A DNA stretch of 64,000 bases from Vulcanisaeta distributa JCM 11217 (GTDB lineage: Archaea > Thermoproteota > Thermoprotei > Thermoproteales > Thermocladiaceae): assembly GCF_001316005.1 (NCBI RefSeq), contig NZ_BBBJ01000010.1:17652-81651 (forward strand), given 5' to 3'. A program made the translations under genes and the position numbers. Positions 10,281 to 21,126 of the stretch are shown here, piece by piece (the first letter of the stretch is position 1; each line of letters opens with the position of its first letter). The notes below the pieces were generated by a model. That model had not been told where the DNA came from. It saw only the letters and a program-made list of their open reading frames with translations, and made no database searches.

Positions 10281-10855
10281 ATGCATTACAGTGACGTGTT
10301 CAGGGGTTACCTGGTGGGTGGTGCTGTGGTTGTTACGGACATTAACGAAGCCAGGAAACTCTACTCAATGGGGGGGTTCTACGGTAAGTTCGTTAATGAG
10401 GATAAGGTTAAATTAAGCGAGGTTAACAACGTCAACTCACCACTGCAGCTCTCAATTGTCGAGGCCCTATACCTGGTGGATAAGGGATTACTGGAGGTCT
10501 TTGATGATAATGGCAATAAATTGACGAGGGATGACTTGGTTAAGGTTGGGCGGAGCACAGTGGTTAACTTTGACCAGGTATACACGATTTATAGGGAATT
10601 GAGGGATGGGGGGGCTTCGTCGTAAAGAGCGGGCTTAAGTTTGGCTCGTTATTCGCGGTTTACGAGAGAGGACCTGGGATTGACCACGCACCGGTCCTAC
10701 TTCACTTCATAGAGCCCAGGAGGGCCGTGAGCGCCCTAGACATTACGAGGGCCGCGAGACTCAGCCACAGTGTAAATAAGAGGTTTGTCCTGGCTACCCA
10801 GAGTGAGGCTGATGGTAAGATGCACTACATAGCCTTTGAATGGTGGAGAGCGTAG
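10281..10855 (+). CDS. endA: tRNA-splicing endonuclease
   Basis: This enzyme cuts bulge-helix-bulge introns in archaeal pre-tRNA and rRNA. The N-terminal part has the GFYGK signature (seen as MGGFYGK). The catalytic C-terminal domain has LKFGSLFAVYERGP, GIDHAPVLLHF and SHSVNKRFVLAT, supplying the Tyr, His and Lys triad, and ends in IAFEWWRA. The frame breaks at the G7 run 10608-10614; five G restores continuity (RDGGFVVKSG). The start ATG at 10281 follows the basic-protein gene. At about 190 residues it matches the short crenarchaeal catalytic subunit, which normally needs a structural partner. Confidence 0.88.
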
Positions 10856-10947
10856 GACTTTTCTCATTTACTCCCCCCCAGCGTTTATTGATTATTTTTG
10901 TATATTCAGGGATATGCTTATTAAGTAATGTGTTGATTAATGCGCCG

Positions 10948-11453
10948 ATGAGTTCTCAGGAGGATATTAGATCGCAGGTACTCTTGGCTTTGTTGGTTCA
11001 ATACTCATGCTAATACCCTACGTAAGCATAGTGGGTGATATACTAGTCCTGATAGCCCTATACAGGCTATCAAGGGCTTATGGGAACAATGCGATTTGGA
11101 ATAATGCCCTTTACGCGTTGATAACTGCGATAGTTGGTGGTTTAGTCCTGGCATTCATACTGGCGGGTACGACCTACCTATCGCTCATTTACATGGGCCC
11201 TGGCGCATTGAGTAAGCTGGGTATAGCCGCGGCATTCTTCGTGGCCTTCTACATAATTATTTTGATAAGTGGTTTCTTCCTAAGGAATGCCTATAATGAG
11301 TTGGGCAGGTCGAGTGGCGTTGGCGATTTCTCAAATGCGGCTAGGTGGTATTGGCTTGGCGCAATATTGACGATAATAATCGTCGGCTTCATACTCTACA
11401 TAGTGGCTGATGTATACGCCATACTCGGCTATAGTAAATTGAGGGGGGGTTAG
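10948..11453 (+). CDS. DUF996 membrane protein
   Basis: Multi-spanning protein of about 168 residues with the DUF996 pattern: GFVGSILMLIPYVSIVGDILVLIALYRLS near the start, then three more hydrophobic segments and a final ILYIVADVYAILGY span. The ATG at 10948 becomes usable if one G is restored near 10971 (GATCGCAGG for GATCGGCAGG). Without that the frame starts only at 11007, inside the first membrane segment. Function unknown. It converges with the thermopsin-like gene and overlaps its end by 4 bp. Confidence 0.7.
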
Positions 11454-13650
11454 TGCCTTCGTATTAATCGTGTAATTACTAATATCGCAATTAAAAACAC
11501 GGCAATTACCAGCGCAATGCCGTAGTAACCAATCACCGGCGCTTCGACAACGCACCCAGCATTAATCGGCACTAGCAATTCCTGGGTTACTCCATAGGCA
11601 TTTGTTACGCCACTTAGCTCCTGAACGCCGCACTTAATAATGACTTGTGTGAAGGGCTCGGGTAGGCCCAGGGCATCCCTAACGCTGAACTCCCTGTACT
11701 CTGCATTAAGCACTGCCGTGTCATTCACACCGCTTATGATTAACGGAGTCCTCAACTCGTAGGTGATGCCGTTAATGCTCACGTTAGTCAACTCCTCACC
11801 ATACCTAACCCACCCCAGGTATACCGTGCCGACGTAAGCCCCATTAATGGTGTATAGGGTTAACGAGGCGTTGTACTCCCTGATCCAGTTAATGGTGACG
11901 GTCACGGGCCTATCCATGAGTAGGATAAGCGTATTATTCATAATGACGTAGTGCGTGGCGTTTGTGGTGAAGCCTGCGAATACAAGCTTGTTTCGTTACC
12001 TAGGTAAATAATTGTTTTGGGTAAGGTAATGTTGACTATGCTATCCTCATTATACCAACCACTTAGGTTCGTGAGCTGGTTCGACACGTCGACTATGTCT
12101 AACCTGTAATACCTGGTCCATAGGTAATTAACCACGTATGACTGGTTCATAATCAACATTAGCTCCGTGGAATTGACGTACTCATTATTAATGAGTAAAC
12201 CCGCCAGCCTAAGTAACGTGTTATTCCCTAGGTAGACATCCCGTGGGGGGGTCGTTACGACTACCCTGGAATTAACGGGTAGTGGTAATTCTACCGTGGT
12301 CATGCTTTGATTATTGATTAGGTAGTCACTGAGTATGAGGAATGCCAGGTAATCAGCGTTGATTAGGGGGGGCCCGAGGTACTCATCGCCGGTCGTCACC
12401 TCCACGGTACCTGGAGCGATGGCGTAAGCCCTTGCATTAACCACAGTCTCACCAGTGTCGCTGCCCATGCTCCAGGCGCTCGGTATCGGCAGTAAATCGC
12501 CACCGGGTCCCCCCCTGTAATAAAGGGACAATAATGCATTTAGCTCATTAACCCTCACCATAGCCCCCCCACAACCTGGACCCCCCCAATCACGAACTCG
12601 GCATCAATTAGGTAACCCAATGGCGAGTACTCTGAGCCGTTCACGACTAGGTACGGGCCCCCCCACGAAGGGGGGGCCATTAGGAATGTGACATTATCAA
12701 CAAGTGTATTGACGCCACCCATTGAGTAGCCAATGAGTACCTGGGGGGGAAGCCATTAACGGTCTTATTCGTCATTATTGTCAGGTTCACGGTTAAGGGC
12801 ATTTCATATGGCGTCCAGTTACCCATGTATGCGTAGACCTCGTTATTCATTACCGACCCACGCCCAACGATGAATAGCGGATCCATGAATAACTCAGCAC
12901 TACTCATGTTCCAAACATTCACAAGCGGTGCCATTAAGCCGTAGGCGGGGGGGTCGATAATTAAGACATCCTGGACCCAGTAATACTGGGTTTGATTGTT
13001 AACCACCATCTCAAGCACAGCATTTAGTTGGAGCGAGAAGGAGCCAGGCGGTAGTGGGGGGGGCAGTTGGTTAGTGGTTGAACGCCAATACTCAGTATCC
13101 TCGCCTCACCAAGGAATTCACTTGTTGTGTATGAGTATGGTATGTAACCCACCTGCGAGGGCGTTAACCCATAATCAACAATACCAATTGGCGCGTTAAT
13201 AATCGGTGTTGAATAGTTGCGGGTTGTCGCGAGCATTACCTGAGCCGTTGCTGAGCCATTGTTGATAACGACAATGTAGTACTCACCACTGGGTAATTCG
13301 ATGGTGGCATTGAGTTCCTGCCCATAATAAGCAAATAATGGCTTAACCGTGGCTCCAGACTTCAACTCACTGAAACCCTGACCACTCAGTATAAGCAATA
13401 GTACATTGGTATTCGACGTTAAGTACAACCCCCCCATTGATCCAGGACCGTAGGCGTTCACCGAGTAGTACGTGCCTGGGGCTATCGTCATTAAATACGT
13501 GCCTGAGCCAATCACGTGGTTGTAAATCACGGCATAATTAATTGGGTATGTGTAAACCCCCCCATAGTTATTAATTAATGGGCTTACCTGGTACGTGGTG
13601 CCGTTGGGTAGCATCACGAGTATTGCCAGCAGTGTTAGTGGGTCCAGCAC
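11450..13650 (-). CDS. Thermopsin-like (peptidase family A5) surface protein
   Basis: After four frame corrections (13072, G8; 12747, G7; a region near 12600; and 11990, AAAGCTT read as AAGCTT) a protein of about 730 residues appears. Thermopsin-family hallmarks are GTYYSVNAYGPG, IVDYGL..., YSYTTSEFLGEARILSI, SFSLQLNAVLE and YYWVQDVL, followed by VWNMSSAELF. The C-terminal hydrophobic anchor is YYGIALVIAVFLIAILVI followed by RLIRRH. Thermopsins are secreted acid proteases of acidophilic archaea; this longer, anchored form may be a protease or a non-catalytic surface paralogue. It is rich in Asn sequons. The N-terminal LDPLTLLAILVML may be a signal segment. Confidence 0.75.
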
Positions 13651-13732
13651 ACGATTGATTAACAGGACCGCTTAAAAGGGTGTCTAACTAATGGAATAAC
13701 TTATAGAGTGGTGTCACCTGTCAATTGATTGA

Positions 13733-14881
13733 ATGGAATTAAGCAATAAACTCGCCCTAATAGGCGCCGTAAGGTCACTGGGTGGTTCACTGCTTTGGTC
13801 ATTTACGGGATTCGCACTATTCCAGTACTATAAATTGCCCCCTAACCCTGGTCTCCCTATTCTACGTGGCCCAGGCGGTGGTCAGCTCGATAGCCTTCAT
13901 GATAGGTGGCTACTTAGCGGACTTCCTCGGTAGGGTCCGGACAATGGTCATTTCAGCGGTGGCGTCGTCAATAGCCCTACTCATCGCCTACGCAGTTAAT
14001 AAGCCACTCATTGTCGTTCTAATGGTGCTCACCCAATCATTCTTCAACAACGCCTATGGTGTGGCTAACACGTCGATAGTCGGGGGGGGACTACGCTAGG
14101 GAATTCACATCGCTTGTTAAGTACTTCAGCAAGCTTAGGGTGGGAATTAACGCTGGGTGGGCAGTGGGACCAGCCATTGGTGGTCTACTCTATGAAGTCT
14201 ACGGCTTCAGAATACTCATGCTCCTTGGCTCGGTAATACCGCTGGCGGCATTACCACTATTAATGACTCTGCCAGAGCCCAACTACACGGTTGAGGCTGG
14301 GTTAACATTCCACGTGAATAGGGCATTCGCGCTGTTCCTAATACCGTCCTTCCTAACATTCCTGGTAATGGGCCAATTAGGCTTCCCGCTACTAACATAC
14401 TACAACATGCATGACGGCTTAACCACCTTCCAGGTTGGTCTGCTGTACATGGAGAATGGATTACTTGTGGTCTTCCTCCAGGACCTCATTGGCAGGTACT
14501 TAAGGAGGCCAAGCCTGATATCGCTTGGCATGGTTATTTACGGCGTGAGTTACCTGGCGGTGGCCTTCATACCAGGCTTTACCTGGCTGTGGTGGACATG
14601 TTCTTCATAACGCTTGCCGAGATGGTTGTTTCACCGCTATCGCAGAGCATAGCCAATGCCCTGGCAGACCCAAGGTCCAGGGGGGGTAGGTACATGGGCC
14701 TATACTCACTCATTACCGGCCTGGGCCGGACCCTGGCATCATCAATCTCCGGCGTGCTCCTAACCTACGCAATCAAGCAACCACTCGCACTGTGGGGGGC
14801 TTTGTATTCGCGGTTGCCCTATCATCATCGGGCCTCTACTCAATCATCATTAAGGATGCCCTGGTGATTTCCCGGACGTAA
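13733..14881 (+). CDS. Major facilitator superfamily transporter
   Basis: About 380 residues and 12 predicted membrane segments, with the MFS loop motif GGYLADFLGRVRT between helices 2 and 3. The frame breaks at 13838 (C5 for C4), 14082 (G8), 14588 (one base short) and 14803 (G6). The corrected C-terminus ends IIIKDALVISRT at TAA 14879-14881. The substrate cannot be told from sequence. It is followed closely by a second transporter gene. Confidence 0.78.
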
Positions 14882-14913
14882 CACTCATTAAGAACGCCCA
14901 CATCCACTGCAAC

Positions 14914-15764
14914 GTGGGCAGTAGGGGTGGACTGTGGCCTGGACTTTACATAGTGGCTGCGGCGGCGCTTTGGTCAACAATAGGCGTGGCCAGCGTATAT
15001 AGCGGGAACCCAATTATGCTTGGTCTCTTTAGGTCCTTATTCGCGTCCCTGGTCTCATTGTTTATACGGAGAGTCCTTAATAGGGCCTCTGTATTGACGG
15101 GCATAGCTCTCGGCATATTATTCTCAGCATACCCATTGGCGGCCGTAACGGCCGGCGTGGGTCTCGCGGCCTTCCTACTCTATACGGCACCCCCCCTATG
15201 GACGACGCTGGTGGCCCTTGGCATGGGTGAGAAGCCCAGTAGGCGTGGTGTTGTCGGTGTTTCGTTGGTGATAATTGCAATTACATTAATTGGTGCTCAG
15301 GCGATTAAGGGTTCGATAAGTCTCATTGGTGTGCTTCTGGGCCTGCTCTCGGGCATCTCCTATGGCTCATACATAGCCCTAGCCAGGAGGTTTGCAGGTG
15401 GGTAATGAGGTTGATGTTTCCTGGGGGCGCGATACCATATACCTTAATAATCACGGCACCGACAGCCATAACCTACTCAATAATTACAGATTCATGGAGG
15501 CCAATAGTCAATCCAGCCCTGTGGGGTGTTTATCTGGGCATTGTGACCACAGTGATACCCTATAGACTCTTCGCAATGGGTGTGTCTAGGGTAAGGGCCT
15601 CCACGGCCTCGGTCATAGCCACGGTGGAGCCCGTGCTGGCGGCTCTTTGGGGATTTCTGCTCTTTGGTCAGGTGCCCACGGCATTGACATTGATAGCCTA
15701 CGCCCTAATAATAGCTGCGTCAATAATAGTGTCCTTTGAGGGGGGGCTTAATGGGGTTTTATGA
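14914..15764 (+). CDS. EamA/DMT-family permease
   Basis: About 280 residues with two homologous EamA halves: AAALWSTIGVASVYSGNP and SGISYGSYIALARR, then VEPVLAALWGFLLFGQVPT. Ten hydrophobic segments are expected for this drug/metabolite transporter family. The start is GTG at 14914. One extra G near 15402 breaks the frame between AGG and NEVDVSWGAIPY. The stop overlaps the convergent DUF1634 gene by 6 bp. Substrate unknown; family members export amino acids or other metabolites. Confidence 0.77.
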
Positions 15765-16198
15765 GGATGGGCAGAGCAGTCTTAGTAATTGGGTGTTTGC
15801 GTGTAGGTGCATTATTGATGGTAATACGAATATTGCGAGCATTAGGTTCATGAATACCACGGCCGTTATGAATACGTAGAGCCAATCCCTCTCCATTGCG
15901 AAGGACGCAACGCCAAGGGCTACCCTGAGCACTGGGGGGGTTGCTATCAGCACCATGAGGCCAAGTATTATGAATGAGAGTGGGTCGAGGTTGGGTAGTC
16001 TAGATAGGGCGTATGCGGCGGTATTACCGTGGTGTTTATTGGGGGGGATGTTGGGCTCATGACTAGGGATTCGCTGCATCCAAGGGCCTCGCCCTTAACG
16101 TGGAATAGGGCAATACCGATTAGTATTAGGGCTATGCTTATTATCACGCCGTACCTAAGGGTTAAACCGATTACGTAGTCCATATCCCACTTAGGCAT
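15759..16198 (-). CDS. DUF1634 membrane protein
   Basis: A small protein of about 145 residues with three hydrophobic segments: MDYVIGLTLRYGVIISIALILIGIAL, LSFIILGLMVLIATPPVLRVALG and ERDWLYVFITAVVFMNL. The LIATPxLRV and ERDWLYV signatures are those of DUF1634, regularly found beside TauE/SafE genes. The ATG at 16198 overlaps the TauE stop if the C7 run at 16207-16213 is really five. A second C7 run (16041-16047) read as five joins the two halves. Confidence 0.72.
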
Positions 16199-17209
16199 TC
16201 CCACCACCCCCCCTACCGCAGTCCTCTTCTCATTCCTAGCCATTAACACGCCATAGCGGTAGTAGAGTATCGTCATAACTATCGCCGTGAATATTATACT
16301 CAATATGTACTGGGTTGCCACGGCTATCGTTATTATGTGGTCCAGGTATAGACCCTTCAGCAGCATCTCCATGCCGAGGAAGGCGAGTATTGCCAGGAAG
16401 ACCCACCTAACCTGCTTATTCGTAATCCTCACCAGTATCTTCGTACCACTCATGGCCCCTATCAAGACGCCTATTGCCGTCACTGCGGCCAACATTGGCT
16501 GTATATAACCGAAGTACCAGTATAGGGCACTACCTGTGGCGGCGGTCACCCCCCCTATCATGAAGTTGCTTGTTGTTGTGCTCACCTTCATTGGTAGGTT
16601 CATGGCCCAATCCATACCGAGAACCTTGAGTGCGCCGCTACCAATACCCAACAAACCACTAATAAAGCCGGCGAAGAACATTATTAATTCGCCAAGCCAC
16701 CAACGAACACCCCCCCAGTACTTAACCTCCATCTTAAGGGCATCATCGTAGTAACTACCATATAGCTTAAACACCCTCGTGGTCCAATCAGGCTTTCTTG
16801 GGTCTGGAATCTCGTACTTACCCCCCCTCTGGGCCGTTGGTATTATTGAGGTTAATATGACTATGCCGAACACCACGTACACGATCCAGGCAAGCCCGTG
16901 GCTATATATGTAGGCTGCCGTTAATGAACCAACTATCGAGCCCGTTGTCGTGGCTATCTCGAGGCCCATGCCAATCCTCACGTTTGTTATCCTATCCCTA
17001 ATGTAGGCGCTGGCTGCGCCGCTCGAAGTGGCTATTGTGGATATTAACGATGCGCCGGCGGCGTAGGCGATTGGTATGCCAAGGAATAATGTAAGCAATG
17101 GCACAAGGACAGTACCACCTCCCAACCCAGTTAGTGAACCGAGCAATCCAGCTATTATGCTAAATACAAGCAATTCAATATAACTCTCTATTATTTTAAG
17201 CAGGACCAT
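16191..17209 (-). CDS. TauE/SafE-family anion (sulfonate/sulfite) permease
   Basis: About 340 residues with two repeated half-barrels, each containing the glycine-rich SLTGLGGGTVLVPLL and SGLLGIGSGALKVLGMD motifs typical of TauE/SafE. About eight membrane helices. Family members move sulfite, sulfonates or other organic anions, which suits a sulfur-using thermoacidophile. The raw frame runs on into the DUF1634 protein as an apparent fusion. Reading the C7 run at 16207-16213 as five gives a stop at 16191-16193 overlapping the next ATG, the usual two-gene arrangement. Confidence 0.8.
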
Positions 17210-17250
17210 GGCTACCTATGCTGATTAGAATGACCTTAAAAAACTAACTT

Positions 17251-17268
17251 GCCCCCCCGAGGGGGGGC
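17251..17268. terminator. Perfect G/C hairpin between convergent-spaced minus-strand genes
   Basis: One G, seven C, GA, seven G, one C: a perfect inverted repeat in the 175-bp gap between the amidohydrolase and TauE genes. Both arms are exactly seven long, matching the expanded tracts seen elsewhere, so the true stem is probably shorter. It could be a terminator or a processing hairpin. Confidence 0.4.
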
Positions 17269-17384
17269 TTGTTGTGCATTCTACGTGCGTTATTAAGGAA
17301 TTTTCAAATTTAAGACATTAAATAGGTTCATGCCTTATAAACCTCCATATTCCTATTATTTTACTTAAGTAAAATGAAATGCCA

Positions 17385-18729
17385 TTAAACCATATTACTC
17401 AATTTCCCATGAATCTCGGGAATCACGTCATACAGCTTCTCAATCAATTCCCCCCCCTCATCAATACTGACTAATCCGCCATCCCTCACCACAAATCTCC
17501 CGCCAACAATCACGTCATTAACACTGTGGCCATTCAGTAATGACACTATGGATTCCACTGGGTCGTATATGGGCAATGCCCTGACATCATCTAGCCTAAG
17601 CGTTATTAGGTCGGCCCTGAAGCCTCATTAATCACGCCCACATTATCCCCCCCAACCAATAGTCCACCCCCCCAGCCTGTGAGTGCCCTGAGCATCGTTA
17701 CCGAGTTAAAGGAGGACTTATCATAGGTCATGCCAACTGTAAGTGCCTTACCCACGGCCCTAGCAACCTTAACCTCATGGAGAATGTCAAGGCTTGTGAA
17801 CGCACCACCATCACTGCCAAAGCCAAATAACACGTCGCTAAACATTGGTAACCAATGCTGACCCATCACCAGGGAGTCGACTGTTGGGCACCAGGCAATT
17901 CCCAAACCCCTATCCCTGACAATTGCTCTCTCCCTATTTGACAGGTAAACCGCATGCGCAATAACCGTGGGCCTAATCAACGTCAAGCCCAACCTATCAA
18001 AGACCTCAAGTGGCCTGGCGCCGTACCTAGTGAGCGCATAGTCTACCTCACCCTGATACTCGCCAAGGTGGTAAGTCACGCCCAAGCCTCTGCTTAGGCA
18101 AAGATCCTTTAAACCGAGGAGTAAGTCCTCGGTAACCATCATTATCTGCCTAATTGAGCACCAAACCCTGACCCTCTCGTTAACCTCAGGTAGTAGCTCC
18201 TCAATCCTACGTATTACTTCCTTAGCATTGATTACATCGTTATCACGTAAGTTGAAGGTTGAGGGCGTGACCACGCCCCTAATACCAACCTCATTAATAG
18301 CCCTAATCAACTCCCTAGGTTTTGGTGCGCCTGCCTCTATGAAGTATGTAATGCCATTCTTAGCCATGGCGGCAACGCTCACTAGGATGATAGGCGTGCT
18401 AAGTCATCGGTTAGTAAATCCTCAAAGGGTATTAGGAGCTTAACCCATATCGGAGGTAACGCAAGCCTCTCATCACTAATGAACGACCTAAGCAAGACTT
18501 GTTGGGTGTGGGTGTGGGCGTCGATGAGGCCCGGCATCAGTATGTGCCTACCCCCCCTATCAATGACCTCCTCACCCCCCCTATATTGACTGAGTACCTC
18601 GCTCGCCTTACCCACGGCCTTGATTAAGCCGTTATCTACGGCTACGGCCCCCCCATCCTCAATAACCATCGGATTTGACATTGTTACTACGTACCTAGCC
18701 CTAATGACTAGGTCAACCCGCTCCATCAA
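17385..18729 (-). CDS. Amidohydrolase of the MTA/SAH deaminase type
   Basis: Metal-dependent hydrolase of about 445 residues, like 5-methylthioadenosine/S-adenosylhomocysteine deaminases. Metal site 1 is DAHTHTQQVLLRS (residue ~70), followed by VTYHLGEYQGEVDY, VIAHAVYLSN and the late aspartate region LFGFGSDGGAFTSLDI. The frame breaks at about 18393 (one base missing, LARLS/ILVSVAAM) and about 17628 (GG for GGG, EGFRADLITL). The C-terminus has the usual beta-sandwich strand DVIVGGRFVVRDG. Four bases separate it from the upstream APC permease gene, so uptake and deamination of a nucleobase-like compound is a reasonable inference. Confidence 0.82.
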
Positions 18730-18732
18730 TAA

Positions 18733-20219
18733 TCACTCAGGCGGTATCTCGACGTACGCCACGGAAATGTCCATGCCATACCTCCTCAGGTATATGGACC
18801 TAGCCACTAGGTAGGCAATGACCCCCCCAGTACGAAGGCGCCGATTATTACACCGTAGGCGAGCCAGTTACCACCCCCCCAAATCTGCGGGTAGGCTAGG
18901 AACTCATAGTCCAGGTAAATGAACACCAGGAATTGAAGAATGCCGGCAACGATGAGTGCCGCCTTAGCCCTGCCACTCAGTTCATAGTTCTTCCTGAGCG
19001 CTATTATCACTGCAGCAATACCTACAAATGCCAGGTACGTTAATGGCCCGACCTCAGTACCGTAAAGCGCCGTGAACGTCCCGTAAAACAACCCAGTAAC
19101 CGCAATGAGGGCTGAGGTAACGATTAAGTCAAATAAATGGGCGTATATTGGTGTTCCGAATCTTGGGCTTACGTAGGCGAAGGCGCTCGGCCAAACTCTA
19201 TCAAAGGCGAGGGCGAACCAGTATCTAACGATGACTATGGCTCCGTAGGCGAGTATTGCAAGGTACCAGGTAACCGATGAGATTCCAATGAACCACTTAA
19301 GTACGTAGTTATTGGATAAAACCATAGCAATCGTCCAGAAGTTAATAACACCATTAACGTTGGGGTTGGATAGGGCCTCAGTAACGAAGTTAAAGCCCAG
19401 GGAGTAATACATGGCCTCAAACCCTATGGTTGCCATTACCATGGTGATGAGGGCTGCGACAGGTACGTTGTACTTAATCGCGCTTTTACCCCCCCTTATT
19501 TCAGAGGCTATTGCAGGCCCTGCCATTAGCCATGGGTATACGTAGAGGGCGAAGAAGGGTATTACCATGAGTACGCCACTTAATGTGGCCTCAGGCCCCC
19601 CTATAGCTACTGGCCAGTGATGAGTATGTGTAGCCGCTTGGTAGTAGATTATTAATTGCTGCTATTGCCGTTTGCCTTGGTGTTAGGAGCATTATGGCTA
19701 TCGCGATTACTAACCCAATCATCGATATCGTGGTTAGTATGGTCATTAACCTAAAGCCGTACTTAGTGCCTAATATGTTAGCCAGGACTATGACGGCGAA
19801 GAAGGCTATGGCTACGGCCACCACGTCCCAGGTACTAAAGGACGTATTTAAACCCAGTATGGTAGTACCGACTCGAGCTGGAAAACTCCGGCTATCGCAA
19901 TGAGCGCGTAGTACGCCAATGCCTGTATAACGAATGCCATGACCAGGCCATTAACGAGCCAAGCAACCCTAGGCCCAAAAGCCCTTGTTAACCATACATA
20001 ATCGCCGCCGGTGCGTGGTATTAACGTGGTAAGTAACGAATAGACAATTACCTGGGGTATTGAGAGCAGGAACGCAATTAATGATGCATATACGAAGTTA
20101 ACGCCAACCACCGTTGGTAGAGCAGCCAGCGTGAAGCCTGCTGTGCCGAGGGCAGCGCCTATTGACATGTTGGCGATATTTATCGACACGGCATCCCAAA
20201 AACCAGCCTCCTTAACCAA
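18733..20219 (-). CDS. APC-family permease
   Basis: About 495 residues with 12 predicted helices. The N-terminus (KEAGFWDAVSINIANMSIG) and TLIPRTGGDYVWLTRAFG are diagnostic of amino acid-polyamine-organocation permeases. The frame breaks at 19853 (T run one short), 19586-19591 (C6 for C5) and 18822-18828 (C7 for C5). The corrected C-terminus is VIAYLVARSIYLRRYGMD and ends at 18733. It is co-directional with and 4 bp upstream of the amidohydrolase gene. Substrate unknown: an amino acid, or given the neighbour a purine derivative. Confidence 0.82.
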
Positions 20220-20415
20220 ACCCGTGGATTCCCTAAGGAATACGCCCTGTTTAGCCCCCCCATTGTTCCATCGAGAATTGGAATATTTAAAAATCTTTCG
20301 CGTGAGAATCTACGATTTTTCATTTAAATAATTAATTAAATTGTTTAATTAATTCATTAAACAATAAATCGATAGCAATACTGTGCCAATTGCGTGGACC
20401 TGGCTTATTGTTGAT

Positions 20416-20432
20416 GAAAAATATTTAAATAG
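20416..20432 (+). promoter_or_regulatory. BRE/TATA promoter of guaAa
   Basis: GAAAAATATTTAAATAG centred 26 bp before the GTG at 20451, the spacing of a leaderless crenarchaeal transcript. Confidence 0.6.
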
Positions 20433-20450
20433 TTATGAAGTAGTTATTCC

Positions 20451-21029
20451 GTGGTTGTTGGGATTCTTGATTTCGGTGGTCAATATAATCACTTAATACT
20501 TAGGCGTGTGACTGAGTTAGGCTTTAGGGGGGGTGAGTTTTTAAGTCCAGGCGAACCGCTTAATAGGATCAGGCAGTTATTTGATTGCTTAATTATTAGT
20601 GGTGGTCCGTGGAACATACCCGAGGACCTGCCCAAGACAGGCAATGCCATTAATTACATTCTTGAGTTCCCAGGACCTGTGCTTGGTATTTGCCTTGGGC
20701 ATCAATTAATGGCATACGCATACGGTGGTGAGTTGGTTAGGGATAGGCCCGAGTTCGGTGGTGTTAGGGTCTATGTCGATAAGGAGGACACAATACTTAG
20801 GGGGGGAGTTCCCAGGGAGTTCATTGCCTGGGAGAGCCATAACATAAGCGTTGCCAGGCAGCCCAGGGGGGGCTTTGAGGTAATTGCGCATAGTGATGCC
20901 GTGCCCGTTGAGGCAATGGTTAATGAGGGAATTAATAGGTTTGGTGTTCAGTTCCATCCCGAGGTTAGGCATACGGAGTATGGGCTCGTGATCATGAGAA
21001 ACTTCCTTGAGCTATGCCATCGCGCATGA
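20451..21029 (+). CDS. guaAa: GMP synthetase, glutamine amidotransferase subunit
   Basis: Class I glutamine amidotransferase that releases ammonia for GMP synthesis from XMP. ILDFGGQYNHLI at the start, catalytic Cys in GPVLGICLGHQLMAY near residue 82, and His/Glu in GVQFHPEV near 167. It is 192 residues and intact. Seven-base runs insert single glycines (FRGGEF, LRGGVP, PRGGFE). In most archaea the amidotransferase and ATP-pyrophosphatase are separate proteins, as here; guaAb follows with its own TATA box. Confidence 0.93.
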   Translation: MVVGILDFGGQYNHLILRRVTELGFRGGEFLSPGEPLNRIRQLFDCLIISGGPWNIPEDLPKTGNAINYILEFPGPVLGICLGHQLMAYAYGGELVRDRPEFGGVRVYVDKEDTILRGGVPREFIAWESHNISVARQPRGGFEVIAHSDAVPVEAMVNEGINRFGVQFHPEVRHTEYGLVIMRNFLELCHRA

Positions 21030-21090
21030 TATGGTATTATTTATATACTTGATTAAATAATTAACTGGGTAATACGGGGATTTATGAGGC

Positions 21091-21104
21091 TAAGGTATTT
21101 AAAC
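21091..21104 (+). promoter_or_regulatory. TATA promoter of guaAb
   Basis: AAGGTATTTAAACA centred 28 bp before ATG 21127, consistent with leaderless transcription. Confidence 0.55.
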
Positions 21105-21126
21105 AATCCATTGAACATAAACTAAC

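Noticed and set aside
16191..17209. A TauE/SafE-DUF1634 fusion protein
   Set aside because: The fusion depends on a C7 run; five C restores a stop overlapping the next ATG, the usual two-gene layout.
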